Made by a program: the position numbers and the translations under genes
Shown: one piece after another, positions 43,503 through 52,929 of the stretch
How positions within the stretch are numbered: the stretch's first letter is position 1
Layout: each line of letters opens with the position of its first letter
Source of the DNA: Rariloculus sp963665575
Lineage (GTDB): Bacteria > Pseudomonadota > Gammaproteobacteria > Steroidobacterales > Rariloculaceae
Reading direction: 5' to 3'
NCBI GenBank assembly: GCA_963665575.2
Contig: CAXXDW010000006.1
Location: 248,001-312,000 of the forward strand
DNA: 64,000 nt
The notes under the pieces: model-generated
Seen by the model: only the letters and a program-made list of their open reading frames with translations
Told to the model about the DNA's origin: nothing
Databases searched by the model: none

Positions 43503-44036
43503 TCAGCCCCTCAACCGCGCAAGATCCGGCGCGTTGGCGATAAGGCGATTGATCGCCGCGTACAGCAACGCCGCCGCGCAGACGGCCGCCGTTACCGCGA
43601 TCGCGTCGAGCCAGACCAGCGCCCTGCCCTGCACGGGCAGCATGGCAGCCAGCGCCAGGCAGGCGAGCGACAGGTTGCGCGCGACCAGCGAGCCGCTCAG
43701 CGACTGCTGGCCGACGGGCCCCATGCAGCCACAATCAATGAAGCGCCGCCCCCTGAACAGGTTCACGGCGATGGCGACGGCGTATAGAGCCAGCAACAGC
43801 ACGCTGCCGGCCAGCGCGAGGCTCCGCAGGACAGGAGTCAACAGACAGCTTCCCAACGCCAGTTCAAGGCCGATCACGGCACCGGCACAGGCCCGGGTCG
43901 CCCGCCGCGGGACGAGGCGGTAATCGGCGAGTACCGTCACGAAGACTGCGAACCCGCGCAGTTTCTGCGCGGCCGCGACAAACCAGAGCAGCGCCAGTGA
44001 CAGCGCGATTACCAGTGGAATGGCCGGATCCACCAT
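43503..44036 (-). CDS. mauE: MauE, membrane factor for amine dehydrogenase maturation
   Basis: This 177-residue integral membrane protein has about five hydrophobic helices. The conserved FRGRRFIDCGCMGPVG marks the MauE family. With MauD it is needed for stable MauA, probably for disulfide formation. It is situated between mauB and mauD, the standard order B-E-D-A. Confidence 0.88.
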   Translation of the reverse strand: MVDPAIPLVIALSLALLWFVAAAQKLRGFAVFVTVLADYRLVPRRATRACAGAVIGLELALGSCLLTPVLRSLALAGSVLLLALYAVAIAVNLFRGRRFIDCGCMGPVGQQSLSGSLVARNLSLACLALAAMLPVQGRALVWLDAIAVTAAVCAAALLYAAINRLIANAPDLARLRG

Positions 44037-44045
44037 TCGCGGCTG

Positions 44046-45218
44046 CTACCGAATGCGCAGCGACAGCCACCCGCTGGACGGGGCGTTTTGCAGTCGCTCG
44101 TGGAGATACTCGCCGGTCATGGCATGACGGACGGAAATTCCGCTTCCTGCAGCCGAAACCAGCAACGGCTCGTCTCCCTGTGTGACCTGGATGTTGGAGG
44201 CGCCGTCCCCGCTGGTGGCCCCGATCGCCGCGCCGGCTCCTTCGCTCTCATCGCTTTCCGGGAGCGCTTCCAGTCGCTGCACGCGTTCGCGCGTTGCCAG
44301 ATCGAACGACCAGATTTCGGTTCCGTCCCAGTCCGCGGGATCGTCCAACGGTTCGTCGTTCTGCCGCGCCAGGACGTAAAGACGCCCGCTTTGCTGGTGG
44401 ACCGCAAGGGGCTGACGCCCGGTGATGCGCCAGTTCTGCTCGCGGTCCGATGCCGTGAGCAACGACCAGCTCTCGCCGAACCGGGGAGTGGACCCGGAGA
44501 CATCCACCGAATGCAGGATTCCGTCGAAGGATGCGAACAACCACTCGTCCCCGTAGCGCACACCCGGCTCGCGGATCGGATCAACCTCGGGGTCGAAGAA
44601 CTGCTCGGTGCGCTCCTTGGACACTTCGCGACCGTTCTCGTCCAGCGTTACGCTCAGCAGGTCCCCGTTGGCGCAGATCATCACGTAGCTGAGATCGCCC
44701 GCTGAAAACACCAGGCTGCAACCGGGCGTGGATATTTCACCGACGAATGATCTCGACTCGATGTCGACGACGCTGATGGAGGTGGCCGGCGTCAAGTTGA
44801 ACACGGCCAGAAAACGGTCGTTGTCGGTGAGCGCCAGGGTACCCGTGACCGCCAGCATCAGAGCCCGTTTGGCGGGGATCACGATTTCTCCCGAAACACC
44901 CAGCGTACTCGTGTCGAAAATCGTGACGGTGTCGGTTCGTTCCCCGCGGTTGCCGCGCGTGTAGAAGGTCTCGATAACAAACAATGACGAACCATCGGCA
45001 GAGTACTCAAACGCGGCTGACGGAAAGGTCTCGGCCACGCCGACCAACCCGAGGAAGCGATCATCGGCGACATCGACAAGGCTGTAGTCGACAAACACCC
45101 AATCGCGTTCGGGCTCCGGCAGCACCTCCGAGCGCCCGAACGAGTCAAATTCCTGGGCGAAGCCGGGAGTGATTACGGCGCCGATCAAGATGCCAGGCAG
45201 CCATGGTCTGGAAATCAT
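44046..45218 (-). CDS. mauB: amine dehydrogenase large (heavy) subunit
   Basis: This 390-residue periplasmic beta-propeller subunit has a signal peptide (MISRPWLPGILIGAVITPGF). Blade-like repeats run through the chain, with DWVFVDYSLVDVADDRF at the start and HAMTGEYLHERLQNAPSSGW near the end. With MauA it makes the A2B2 enzyme. The start at 45218 follows AAGGGG; the longer frame is not credible. It is the first gene of a five-gene operon and has a candidate promoter directly upstream. Confidence 0.88.
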   Translation of the reverse strand: MISRPWLPGILIGAVITPGFAQEFDSFGRSEVLPEPERDWVFVDYSLVDVADDRFLGLVGVAETFPSAAFEYSADGSSLFVIETFYTRGNRGERTDTVTIFDTSTLGVSGEIVIPAKRALMLAVTGTLALTDNDRFLAVFNLTPATSISVVDIESRSFVGEISTPGCSLVFSAGDLSYVMICANGDLLSVTLDENGREVSKERTEQFFDPEVDPIREPGVRYGDEWLFASFDGILHSVDVSGSTPRFGESWSLLTASDREQNWRITGRQPLAVHQQSGRLYVLARQNDEPLDDPADWDGTEIWSFDLATRERVQRLEALPESDESEGAGAAIGATSGDGASNIQVTQGDEPLLVSAAGSGISVRHAMTGEYLHERLQNAPSSGWLSLRIR

Positions 45219-45263
45219 TCGTTTGCAGTCCCCTTGCTCAGCCAACGTCGACAATGGAAGCCA

Positions 45264-45291
45264 AGTATATAGGGCTGGACGGAATTGTCCC
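45264..45291 (-). promoter_or_regulatory. candidate promoter of the mau operon
   Basis: On the minus strand TATACT (45269-45264) lies 16 bp after GGGACA (45291-45286), about 46 bp before the mauB start. The -10 box fits sigma70 well; the -35 box matches 4 of 6. Confidence 0.45.
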
Positions 45292-45548
45292 TGCAACGCG
45301 CCTCGCGGGGTTCACGGATGGGTCGGACTGCCGGATTGAAGAACCGGCGGACCGACGGCGGGCGCGGCTTCGATCGGGTTTGAGGCAGTCCGTTTAACGC
45401 AAAACGTTTGACATTCAAGCATTAACAGACCAGATCAGACGCTCCTGGCCTCCTCGAAACGCGCGAGCAATTCGGGCCCGAGCGCTTCCCTGAGGGGATC
45501 GAGCCAGCGACTGCAAGACTGATCTTTCGCTTCTTTCGATTCATGGTC

Positions 45549-46520
45549 CTATTGTTGACGGGCGCCGTCCGGTCCCTCCGACACGGTCGTGCCAGGTTCG
45601 AAAAAGCTCGACCGTTCCTCGTGCGAAGCTGGACTGGGTGTACTGCCCTTTGCAACGTCCCAAACCATCACGCTCACGTTAAGCCGGGAGGCCCCGCCAC
45701 CGACGACGACACCTCGCGTCGGGGAGGCATCAGCGTAGTCGCGCCCCACGGCGACGCCGATATGGCGATGGTCGGCGCGCGTGTCGTTGGTCGGGTCGAT
45801 GCCCGTCCAGCCAAGTTCGGGCAGCAAGAACTCCGCCCAGGCGTGGGTCGCCCCGGCGGACGCCTGTTCGCCCGGCAAGTCCTCCTCGTGCAGATAACCT
45901 GAGACGTAGCGGCTCGGTACGCCCCACGATCGGGCGATGGCGATCATTACGTGCGTGTAGTCCTGACAAACGCCAAGGCCCGTCTTGAGGATGTGGTCGA
46001 TGGGTGAATCGACGGCGGTGCGCCCCGGCTCGTAGCTGAATTCCGCATGGAGCGTCCTGGAGAGCTTGAGCAGCGCCTTCAGGGGATCGCGGCCGCGCCG
46101 TATTCCTTTCGCCTCGCAGAACGCGGCGAGCAAAGTGCTCGACCTCGCGAACCGGCTCGGCGAGAGAAACTCCCAGTTTCGCGGGGATGCGGCCTCCTTG
46201 TTCAGCGGTTTCCAGGCGCGGGCACCGAGTGACTCCGGCAGCGGCGGCGGGTCCATGGTCTCGATCTCAACATGAGAGTGCACGACGGTATGGCGGTGAC
46301 TTCGATGAATGTTGAACAAGTGGCAGGCATTGCCGAAATGGTCCGTGAACGGGATGGTCACCGCGTCCGGTTCGATGGTCAGTGCGTAACGCAGAACGCG
46401 CTGACCGGCGTCCTCGCGCGGCTTGAGTCGCAGCAGCATTACGCTGTCGCGCGCGGCTTCCCTGAAATTGAAGGAAGAGACGTGTTCTATCAGCAATTGC
46501 CGCACAACGGGATCGGTCAA
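45549..46520 (-). CDS. transglutaminase-like cysteine protease-fold protein
   Basis: This 323-residue protein has an N-terminal beta region (bacterial transglutaminase N-type) and a transglutaminase core. The triad is C185 in GLGVCQDYTH, H226 in GATHAWAEF and D242 in WTGIDPTND. The start is TTG at 46520 overlapping the upstream stop (TTGA). Together with the alpha-E and ATP-grasp genes it forms a known three-gene system predicted to make or trim peptide tags. Beyond the TAG stop the same frame stays open with coding-like sequence to 45435. Confidence 0.88.
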   Translation of the reverse strand: MTDPVVRQLLIEHVSSFNFREAARDSVMLLRLKPREDAGQRVLRYALTIEPDAVTIPFTDHFGNACHLFNIHRSHRHTVVHSHVEIETMDPPPLPESLGARAWKPLNKEAASPRNWEFLSPSRFARSSTLLAAFCEAKGIRRGRDPLKALLKLSRTLHAEFSYEPGRTAVDSPIDHILKTGLGVCQDYTHVMIAIARSWGVPSRYVSGYLHEEDLPGEQASAGATHAWAEFLLPELGWTGIDPTNDTRADHRHIGVAVGRDYADASPTRGVVVGGGASRLNVSVMVWDVAKGSTPSPASHEERSSFFEPGTTVSEGPDGARQQ

Positions 46521-47491
46521 GGCGTGTCCTCGATCTCGTATTCGAAATAGGTGCCGGCGATGTCGTCGTGCAGGCGCCCGCAGGACTGCCGGATGCCTTC
46601 GAGCGCCGCACGCGTTGCGGAATCGTCGTCGCGGTCGCGTTCCGGCCAGTCATGATCGATCCGCGAAGCGATCCGGCCCGCACGCCGGCCTGCCACACCC
46701 TCCAGCGGACTCCCGCCGGACACGACATCGAGGGTTTCGATCATCTCGGCGAGTGCATGGCGGATCGAATGTGCGAGCCGGGCGTCGACGACGAGAAAAT
46801 CAACGATGCGGCGCGGCCCGTGTTGCAGGGGATAAAGCCGGCGATAGGCGAATTCAGCCTCGCAGATCTGTAGCAGAGAGCGCCAGTCCGATTCGTGGTG
46901 GTGATCGTCCGTCGGGTACAGCTCGATCTGTACATTGAGCAGCACGGCAAGCAGTTGCGCCCGCTCGATGAAGCGCCCGAGCCTGAGAAACTGCCAGGCG
47001 TCGTCCCGGTACATCACGCTTTCGGCGATGCCGGCGAAGGCGCGAAGCGAGTTTTCAGTCTGCGCATAGAAATTGCCCGGACGGTCCTTCCAAATCGCCT
47101 CGATGCCAGTGTCTCGCAGGTCCAGAAAGACCAGGTTGAGGCACGACCACATGCTGTCCGGGACGATGTTTCGGACCTGGCGCGCGTTTTCGCGAGCCTG
47201 GGCAACGCAGTTGCGGATCGAGTCGGGATTGTTTCGTTCGAAGGTCAGATCGTCGGAAAGCGTGTAGGCATCGGCGAGCATGTAATGGTCGTCGTCCGGG
47301 TTCGGCGTCAGTTTGCCGGCCACCGGTGTGCGGGCGAGGCCCCGATACAGACGCCGCCAGTTGCTGTCGATCTGCTCGACAGGCTGGTCCTCGAGTGCCG
47401 CGATCTGCTCCGAGAGCAGCCGGCAGCCGTGCCTCGCCCGTTCGAGGTAACGGCCCATCCAGTAGAGCCCCTGAGCGTTGCGCGACAGCAT
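46517..47491 (-). CDS. alpha-E domain protein (DUF403)
   Basis: This 324-residue all-helical alpha-E protein begins MLSRNAQGLYWMGRYLERAR, the family signature, which fixes the start at 47491. LRLGRFIERAQLLAVLLNVQ is the second conserved block. Function is unknown, but it always travels with the circularly permuted ATP-grasp and transglutaminase genes. It lies 4 bp after the ATP-grasp stop. Confidence 0.9.
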   Translation of the reverse strand: MLSRNAQGLYWMGRYLERARHGCRLLSEQIAALEDQPVEQIDSNWRRLYRGLARTPVAGKLTPNPDDDHYMLADAYTLSDDLTFERNNPDSIRNCVAQARENARQVRNIVPDSMWSCLNLVFLDLRDTGIEAIWKDRPGNFYAQTENSLRAFAGIAESVMYRDDAWQFLRLGRFIERAQLLAVLLNVQIELYPTDDHHHESDWRSLLQICEAEFAYRRLYPLQHGPRRIVDFLVVDARLAHSIRHALAEMIETLDVVSGGSPLEGVAGRRAGRIASRIDHDWPERDRDDDSATRAALEGIRQSCGRLHDDIAGTYFEYEIEDTP

Positions 47492-47495
47492 GCAG

Positions 47496-48983
47496 TCAGT
47501 CGGAGAGGACCCAGAGGTCCTTCCCGCCGCCTCCCTGGCTTGAATTGACGACGAGCGAGCCTTCGACCAGGGCGACCCGGCAGAATGCGCCCGGCACGAG
47601 CCGGGTCTCCCGGCCCCGGAGCACGAACGGCCGAAGATCGACATGGCGGGGTGCTGCGCCGTCGTCCGTATGGCTGGGTGCGACCGAGAGATCGAGCACG
47701 GGCTGGGAGACGTAGTTTGCCGGATTCTTGCGCAGCGCCTCGCCATAGGCCGCGCGTTCGTCGGGCGTCGCATGCGGGCCGATCAGCATTCCGTAGCCGC
47801 CAGACTCCCCGACCATCTTGACCACGAGCTTGTCTAGATTGTCGAGCGTGTAGGTCAACCCGTCCGGGTCCCGGCACAGATGCGTCTCGACATTTGCAAG
47901 CAATGGTTCCTCGGCGAGGTAGTAGCGAATCATTTCCGGCACGTAGGCATAGACGCTCTTGTCGTCGGCGACTCCCGTACCTGGCGCATTGGCGATCGTC
48001 ACGTTGCCGAGCCGGTAGGCATGGAAGAGACCGGGGGTGCCGAGCACTGAATCGGGCCTGAAAGCCAGCGGGTCGATGAAGTCGTCATCGATGCGGCGGT
48101 AGATCACGTCGACCCTTCTCAAGCCCCCGGTCGTGCGCATGTAAACGAAGCCGTTGTGCACGACGAGGTCGCCGCCCTGGACGAGTTCCACGCCCATTTC
48201 CTGCGCAAGGAACATGTGCTCGTAGAAGGCGGAGTTGTGGACGCCGGGCGTCAACAGGACGATGCACGGATCGGTGACGCCGGATGGCGCAAGTTCCTCG
48301 AGGGTCTTGCGCAACAGCCGGCCGTAGTCCTCGATGCCGCGAACATGGTGTTGCCGGAAAAGGTTGCGCAGACTGCTCTTGAGCGCCCGCCGGTTGGCGA
48401 GCATGTAGGAGACTCCGGACGGAACGCGCAGGTTGTCCTCGAGCACGGCGAAACCGTCGTTGGTCCGCACGATGTCCGTGCCGCAGACCGCGACATAGAC
48501 GCCGTGCGGCACGCGCAGGCCCTGCATCTCGATGCGATACTGCGGGCAGCCGCGCACAAGGGTGGTCGGCACGACGCCGTCGCTGAGGATATGGGCCTGA
48601 CCGTAGACATCGCCAAGAAAGCGATTGAGTGCGTCGAGCCGCTGCCTGAGCCCGCGTTCGATCAGGTCCCAGTCGGCCGCGTCGAGGAGCCTCGGCAGGA
48701 AGTCGATCGGAATGATCCGCTCCTGCGCGTCGTCCTCGCCGTAGACCGAGAATGTGATCCCCTGGTGCAGGAAGGACCGCTCGGCATACTCCTGCATGGC
48801 CGAGATTTCGGCAGGACGCATCCCGTCCAGCGCCTCGCAGAGCTTGCGGCAATGCGGCCGAGGCACGCCGGGCGCCTCGAACATTTCGTCGTAAAATTTC
48901 GGCAGGGTCTCGTAGCCGGAGAACAGGCGCTCGTCGGCCGCCTCATCGGTGCCGTCAGATTCCGATTGCCCGCTTGATGACAT
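47496..48983 (-). CDS. circularly permuted ATP-grasp protein (DUF404/407), predicted amidoligase
   Basis: This 495-residue protein with a circularly permuted ATP-grasp fold is thought to form amide bonds in peptide synthesis or protein tagging. Segments include MFEAPGVPRPHCRKLCEALD, GVYVAVCGTDIVRTNDGF, VLEDNLRVPSGVSYML and VNSSQGGGGKDLWVL at the end. The ATG at 48983 begins the conserved part; the upstream frame extends antisense toward the putA promoter and is not used. It is the first gene of the operon and is divergent from putA. Confidence 0.9.
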   Translation of the reverse strand: MSSSGQSESDGTDEAADERLFSGYETLPKFYDEMFEAPGVPRPHCRKLCEALDGMRPAEISAMQEYAERSFLHQGITFSVYGEDDAQERIIPIDFLPRLLDAADWDLIERGLRQRLDALNRFLGDVYGQAHILSDGVVPTTLVRGCPQYRIEMQGLRVPHGVYVAVCGTDIVRTNDGFAVLEDNLRVPSGVSYMLANRRALKSSLRNLFRQHHVRGIEDYGRLLRKTLEELAPSGVTDPCIVLLTPGVHNSAFYEHMFLAQEMGVELVQGGDLVVHNGFVYMRTTGGLRRVDVIYRRIDDDFIDPLAFRPDSVLGTPGLFHAYRLGNVTIANAPGTGVADDKSVYAYVPEMIRYYLAEEPLLANVETHLCRDPDGLTYTLDNLDKLVVKMVGESGGYGMLIGPHATPDERAAYGEALRKNPANYVSQPVLDLSVAPSHTDDGAAPRHVDLRPFVLRGRETRLVPGAFCRVALVEGSLVVNSSQGGGGKDLWVLSD

Positions 48984-49176
48984 GGAGTTGCTTGAACTCA
49001 CTGGCGGTCTGGTTGGACGGGGTCCGATTTTGGCCGCTTGGGGAGCCGCCCGCAACCGCGCCGGCGGGCCGTACAACGCGGCGCAGACCCGGCGCATTGG
49101 ACCGAAAACCAGCATGGTGAACGGAAATCGGTTCTCCGGGGACTAATATCAATGAGCGGAAGGACCGACCAGGCGC

Positions 49177-52100
49177 ATGACTTCGACACCACATTCCGGC
49201 GGCCTTGCACCACTGCGTTGCGCCATTCGCCGTGCCAGGTTCACGGACGAGGCATCGCTCGTCGCGGCACTGCTCGACGCGGCACCCTACGACGACGAAC
49301 TCGCCGGGCAGATCCGGAGCGACGCGGCGGCGCTGGTCCGGGCCGTGCGCGCCGACCGCGCCGGGCGCACCGTGCTCGACAGGTTTCTCGCCGAGTACGG
49401 CCTGAGCAATCAGGAAGGCGTCGCGCTCATGTGCCTGGCCGAAGCGCTGCTCAGGATTCCCGACAGCAGGACCGCCGAGCGGCTCATCGCCGACAAGCTC
49501 GGCACGCGCGAGTGGGCGTCGCACATCGGGCATTCCGACGACCTGCTCGTCAACGCTTCCACCTGGGCACTCATGCTGACGGGGAGCGTGGTCGCCCTCG
49601 ACCGCGGGTTCGCGAGCGACCCGCTCCAGTGGATGCGGCGCCTGGCCAAGCGGCTCGGGGAACCGGTGATCCAGGGCGCGCTGCGCCAGGCACTGCACAT
49701 CCTCGGTGCGGAGTTCGTGCTGGGACGTACGATCGAGGAGGCCTTGCGGCGAAGCGCGTCGGGCGTGCGCTATTCCTACGACATGCTCGGCGAAGGTGCC
49801 CGTGACGCGCAGGCTGCTCGGCGGTATCTCGAGGCCTACTCGCACGCGATCGCATCGCTGGCGAACGCGGAGCCTGTGCGCACACCCGGGGGCGCTTCGC
49901 CGCCTTCCGGTTCCGGTTCCACGATCGGGCTGCCCGCGCGCGCGGCCGCGGAGGCTTTATCATCGCCCGATTCCGGTTCCGAAATCGCGACGCCTTCGCC
50001 CATACTCGCGCAAGCGTCCGTGTCCGTGAAGCTCTCCGCACTGCACCCGCGCTACGAGTTCGCGCAGCGCAAGCGCGTGCATGGCGAACTCTATCCTCGT
50101 CTGAAGTCGCTGGCTGACAGCGCGGCCGCAGGCGGAATCGCGCTCACGATCGACGCCGAGGAGGCAGACCGTCTCGATCTCTCGCTCGAGCTCTTCGAGC
50201 GCCTGGCGGCGGATGACGATCTGACTGGCTGGCCCGGACTCGGCCTCGCCGTGCAGAGCTACGGCAAGCGAGCTCTGCCCGTCATCGACTGGCTGATCGC
50301 GCTGGCGCGCGCCACGGGGCGCCGCATCCCGGTCCGGCTCGTCAAGGGCGCTTACTGGGATGCCGAGATCAAGCACGCGCAGACGCTTGGCCATCCCGAC
50401 TTTCCCGTCTTTACGCGCAAGGCGAACACGGACCTTGCCTACCTCGTGTGTGTGCGCCGGATGCTCAAGCATCCCGGGGAACTTGCCGCCCAGTTCGCGA
50501 CGCACAACGCTCACACCGTGGCTGCCGTCATGGCACTTGCCGAGGAATCTCGAGGCTTCGAGTTCCAACGGCTGCACGGCATGGGTGAATCCCTTTATCG
50601 CGCGGCGACGGCGCATTATCCGGAACTGCCGCCGGTGCGCGTCTACGCACCGGTCGGCTTGCACGAGGACCTGCTCGCTTACCTCGTCCGGCGACTGCTC
50701 GAGAACGGCGCCAATGCCTCGTTCGTCAACCGTGTCCTGAACGAGCGGCTGCCTCCGGAAGCGCTCGTCGCCGACCCGGTGCGCCAGGTGGGGGCGACCT
50801 CCCCGGCTGCGCATCCGGGCATCCGCGCGCCCCGCGAACTCTACGGCGACCTGCGCGTGAACTCGGCGGGCCGCGATCTGACCGATGCCGCCAACGTCCG
50901 GGAACTCAAGCGGCATTGCGCGGCGCTGACCGGGTCGCCCATCCATGCGGCGCCCATCGTCGCCGGCGTGACGGACGGCTTCTCCGGCGCAGCGCCAGGC
51001 GTTGCCGACCTGGCAGACGACATGACTGACGCAGCGCCCCGCGGTGCCGGCGTAGCAGTCGGCTGCGCCCGCCGAGCGATCCGGAACCCGGCCAGGCATG
51101 CGGAACTCCTCGGCCATTGCGTCGATGCCGCGCTGGCCGATGTCGAACGCGCCGTCGAACGCGCGGCGCACGAGCAGCCTGCCTGGAACGATGTCGGGGC
51201 GGCCCACCGCGCCGGAGTGCTCGGGACCGCCGCGGACCGTCTCGAAGCGGTGCTTGAGGAGTTCGCCGCCCTGCTCGTCAAGGAGGCGGGCAAGACGCTG
51301 CCCGACGCGGTCGCCGAGGTCCGCGAAGCAGTGGATTTCTGCCGCTACTACACCGCCGAGGCACGACGGCTCGTGGCCGAACCCGCGGCGCTGCCCGGAC
51401 CCACCGGCGAGTCCAACCGACTGAGCCTGCACGGGCGCGGTGTATTCGTGTGCATCAGTCCGTGGAACTTCCCGCTCGCGATCTTTCTCGGCCAGATCGC
51501 CGCGGCGCTCGTGACCGGCAACGCGGTGGTGGCAAAACCGGCGGAGGAAACGCCGCTGATCGCGTTCGAAGCCGTTCGCCTTTTGCACTCGGCGGGTGTC
51601 CCGGCCGGCGTGCTGCACCTGCTGACGGGCGACGGCTCGATCGGCGCGGCACTGGTGTCGCACCCGAAAACCGCGGGCGTGGCGTTCACCGGCAGCACGC
51701 AGACGGCCTGGCACATCAACCGCGCATTGGCCAAGCGCAACGCGCCCATCGCACCGTTGATCGCCGAGACCGGTGGGCAGAACGTGATGTTCGTCGATTC
51801 GACGGCGCTGCCCGAACAGGTCACCGACGATGTCATCCAGTCGGCCTTCGGTGCCGCCGGGCAGCGCTGTTCGGCCCTGCGTGTGCTGTACCTGCAGGCC
51901 GACATCGCCGACCGGACGCTCGCGATGATCCGGGGCGCGATGGACGAGTTGCGCGTCGGCGACCCGGAAAAGCTCGAAACGGATGTCGGACCCGTCATTT
52001 CGGTGGCCGCTGCCGCGGGGCTCGAGGCGCATGTCGCCCGGCTCGCCGCCGAGGGCGCAAGCCGGCACACGGCGCCGCTGACCGCTGAGTGCCGCAACGG

Positions 52101-52509
52101 CACGTTCGTCGCACCGGAACTGCTCGAAGTCGAGACCATTCGGCAGCTCGACGGGGAGCAATTCGGGCCGATCCTGCATGTCGTCAGGTTCGACGGCCGC
52201 GAAATCGAGTCAGCGGTCAGCGAAGCCATGAGTACCGGCTACGGACTCACCCTTGGGCTTCACAGCCGCATCGAGGGCCGCGCCGAGCGTTTGTTCGAGT
52301 TCGTGTCCGTCGGCAACGTCTACGTGAACCGCGACATGGTCGGCGCGGTCGTCGGATCGCAACCCTTCGGCGGCCAGGGGCTGTCGGGAACGGGGCCCAA
52401 GGCCGGCGGCCCCCATTACCTGCTGCGTTTCACGACCGAAAAGGTGCTGACGCTCAATACAGCGGCGATCGGCGGCAACATGGAACTGCTGTCGCTCGAC
52501 GACGGTTGA
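49177..52509 (+). CDS. putA: PutA, bifunctional proline and glutamate-semialdehyde dehydrogenase
   Basis: This 1110-residue enzyme oxidises proline to glutamate in two steps. The FAD-dependent proline dehydrogenase half contains SVKLSALHPRYEFAQ and RIPVRLVKGAYWDAEIKHAQ. The aldehyde dehydrogenase half has the general base E864 (ETGGQN) and nucleophile C898 (GQRCSAL). There is no N-terminal ribbon-helix-helix, so it is the non-regulatory short form. Two Ala/Ser/Gly/Pro-rich inserts (about 231-285 and 590-635) are longer than in typical PutA. Confidence 0.93.
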   Translation: MTSTPHSGGLAPLRCAIRRARFTDEASLVAALLDAAPYDDELAGQIRSDAAALVRAVRADRAGRTVLDRFLAEYGLSNQEGVALMCLAEALLRIPDSRTAERLIADKLGTREWASHIGHSDDLLVNASTWALMLTGSVVALDRGFASDPLQWMRRLAKRLGEPVIQGALRQALHILGAEFVLGRTIEEALRRSASGVRYSYDMLGEGARDAQAARRYLEAYSHAIASLANAEPVRTPGGASPPSGSGSTIGLPARAAAEALSSPDSGSEIATPSPILAQASVSVKLSALHPRYEFAQRKRVHGELYPRLKSLADSAAAGGIALTIDAEEADRLDLSLELFERLAADDDLTGWPGLGLAVQSYGKRALPVIDWLIALARATGRRIPVRLVKGAYWDAEIKHAQTLGHPDFPVFTRKANTDLAYLVCVRRMLKHPGELAAQFATHNAHTVAAVMALAEESRGFEFQRLHGMGESLYRAATAHYPELPPVRVYAPVGLHEDLLAYLVRRLLENGANASFVNRVLNERLPPEALVADPVRQVGATSPAAHPGIRAPRELYGDLRVNSAGRDLTDAANVRELKRHCAALTGSPIHAAPIVAGVTDGFSGAAPGVADLADDMTDAAPRGAGVAVGCARRAIRNPARHAELLGHCVDAALADVERAVERAAHEQPAWNDVGAAHRAGVLGTAADRLEAVLEEFAALLVKEAGKTLPDAVAEVREAVDFCRYYTAEARRLVAEPAALPGPTGESNRLSLHGRGVFVCISPWNFPLAIFLGQIAAALVTGNAVVAKPAEETPLIAFEAVRLLHSAGVPAGVLHLLTGDGSIGAALVSHPKTAGVAFTGSTQTAWHINRALAKRNAPIAPLIAETGGQNVMFVDSTALPEQVTDDVIQSAFGAAGQRCSALRVLYLQADIADRTLAMIRGAMDELRVGDPEKLETDVGPVISVAAAAGLEAHVARLAAEGASRHTAPLTAECRNGTFVAPELLEVETIRQLDGEQFGPILHVVRFDGREIESAVSEAMSTGYGLTLGLHSRIEGRAERLFEFVSVGNVYVNRDMVGAVVGSQPFGGQGLSGTGPKAGGPHYLLRFTTEKVLTLNTAAIGGNMELLSLDDG

Positions 52510-52720
52510 TCGCCGCACGATCAGCCAGGGTTCCTCAACGGGCCGCGCAATCTGTCATATCCGCCGGCAGGCCGGGCAGCTCGTAAGTCCTTGCGTCCGG
52601 AAGCACTGCCCGCCGACAGTTCTTCGGAGATCGCCGCGGTCTGTGCGGCGTCGGTGTCAATTTGACCGCTTCCGGCGCCGCACCGATCATACGGCGAGGC
52701 ACCTGGTGCGGGAGCAAGCG

Positions 52721-52861
52721 ATGCAACGCCGCCTTTTCCCACAGATCCGCCCGCTGCCGGCATGCGCGACGGCCATCGCGGTCGCGACGCGGGTCGCCGA
52801 CACCGGCAACGGCGGGCGGTTCATCGAATCGCTATACAACGAGGTCATCGCCGGGGAATGA
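52721..52861 (+). CDS. possible 46-residue small protein before modA
   Basis: An ATG with GGGAG upstream opens a short frame (QRRLFPQIRPLPACATAIA after Met, ending FIESLYNEVIAGE). Its stop overlaps an alternative modA ATG (ATGA). No family is recognised, and it may be a remnant. The rest of the 52510-52929 gap shows no gene. Confidence 0.3.
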   Translation: MQRRLFPQIRPLPACATAIAVATRVADTGNGGRFIESLYNEVIAGE

Positions 52862-52929
52862 CGCCGCACCCGGAGCGTTGCCGAATCCCTCCCGGTCGCG
52901 CGGCGACGGCAGCTCGTCAAACGTGGGGA

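Noticed and set aside
49960..52179. 739-codon minus-strand ORF
   Set aside because: It is antisense to putA, whose catalytic residues are clear; composition is typical of a shadow frame.
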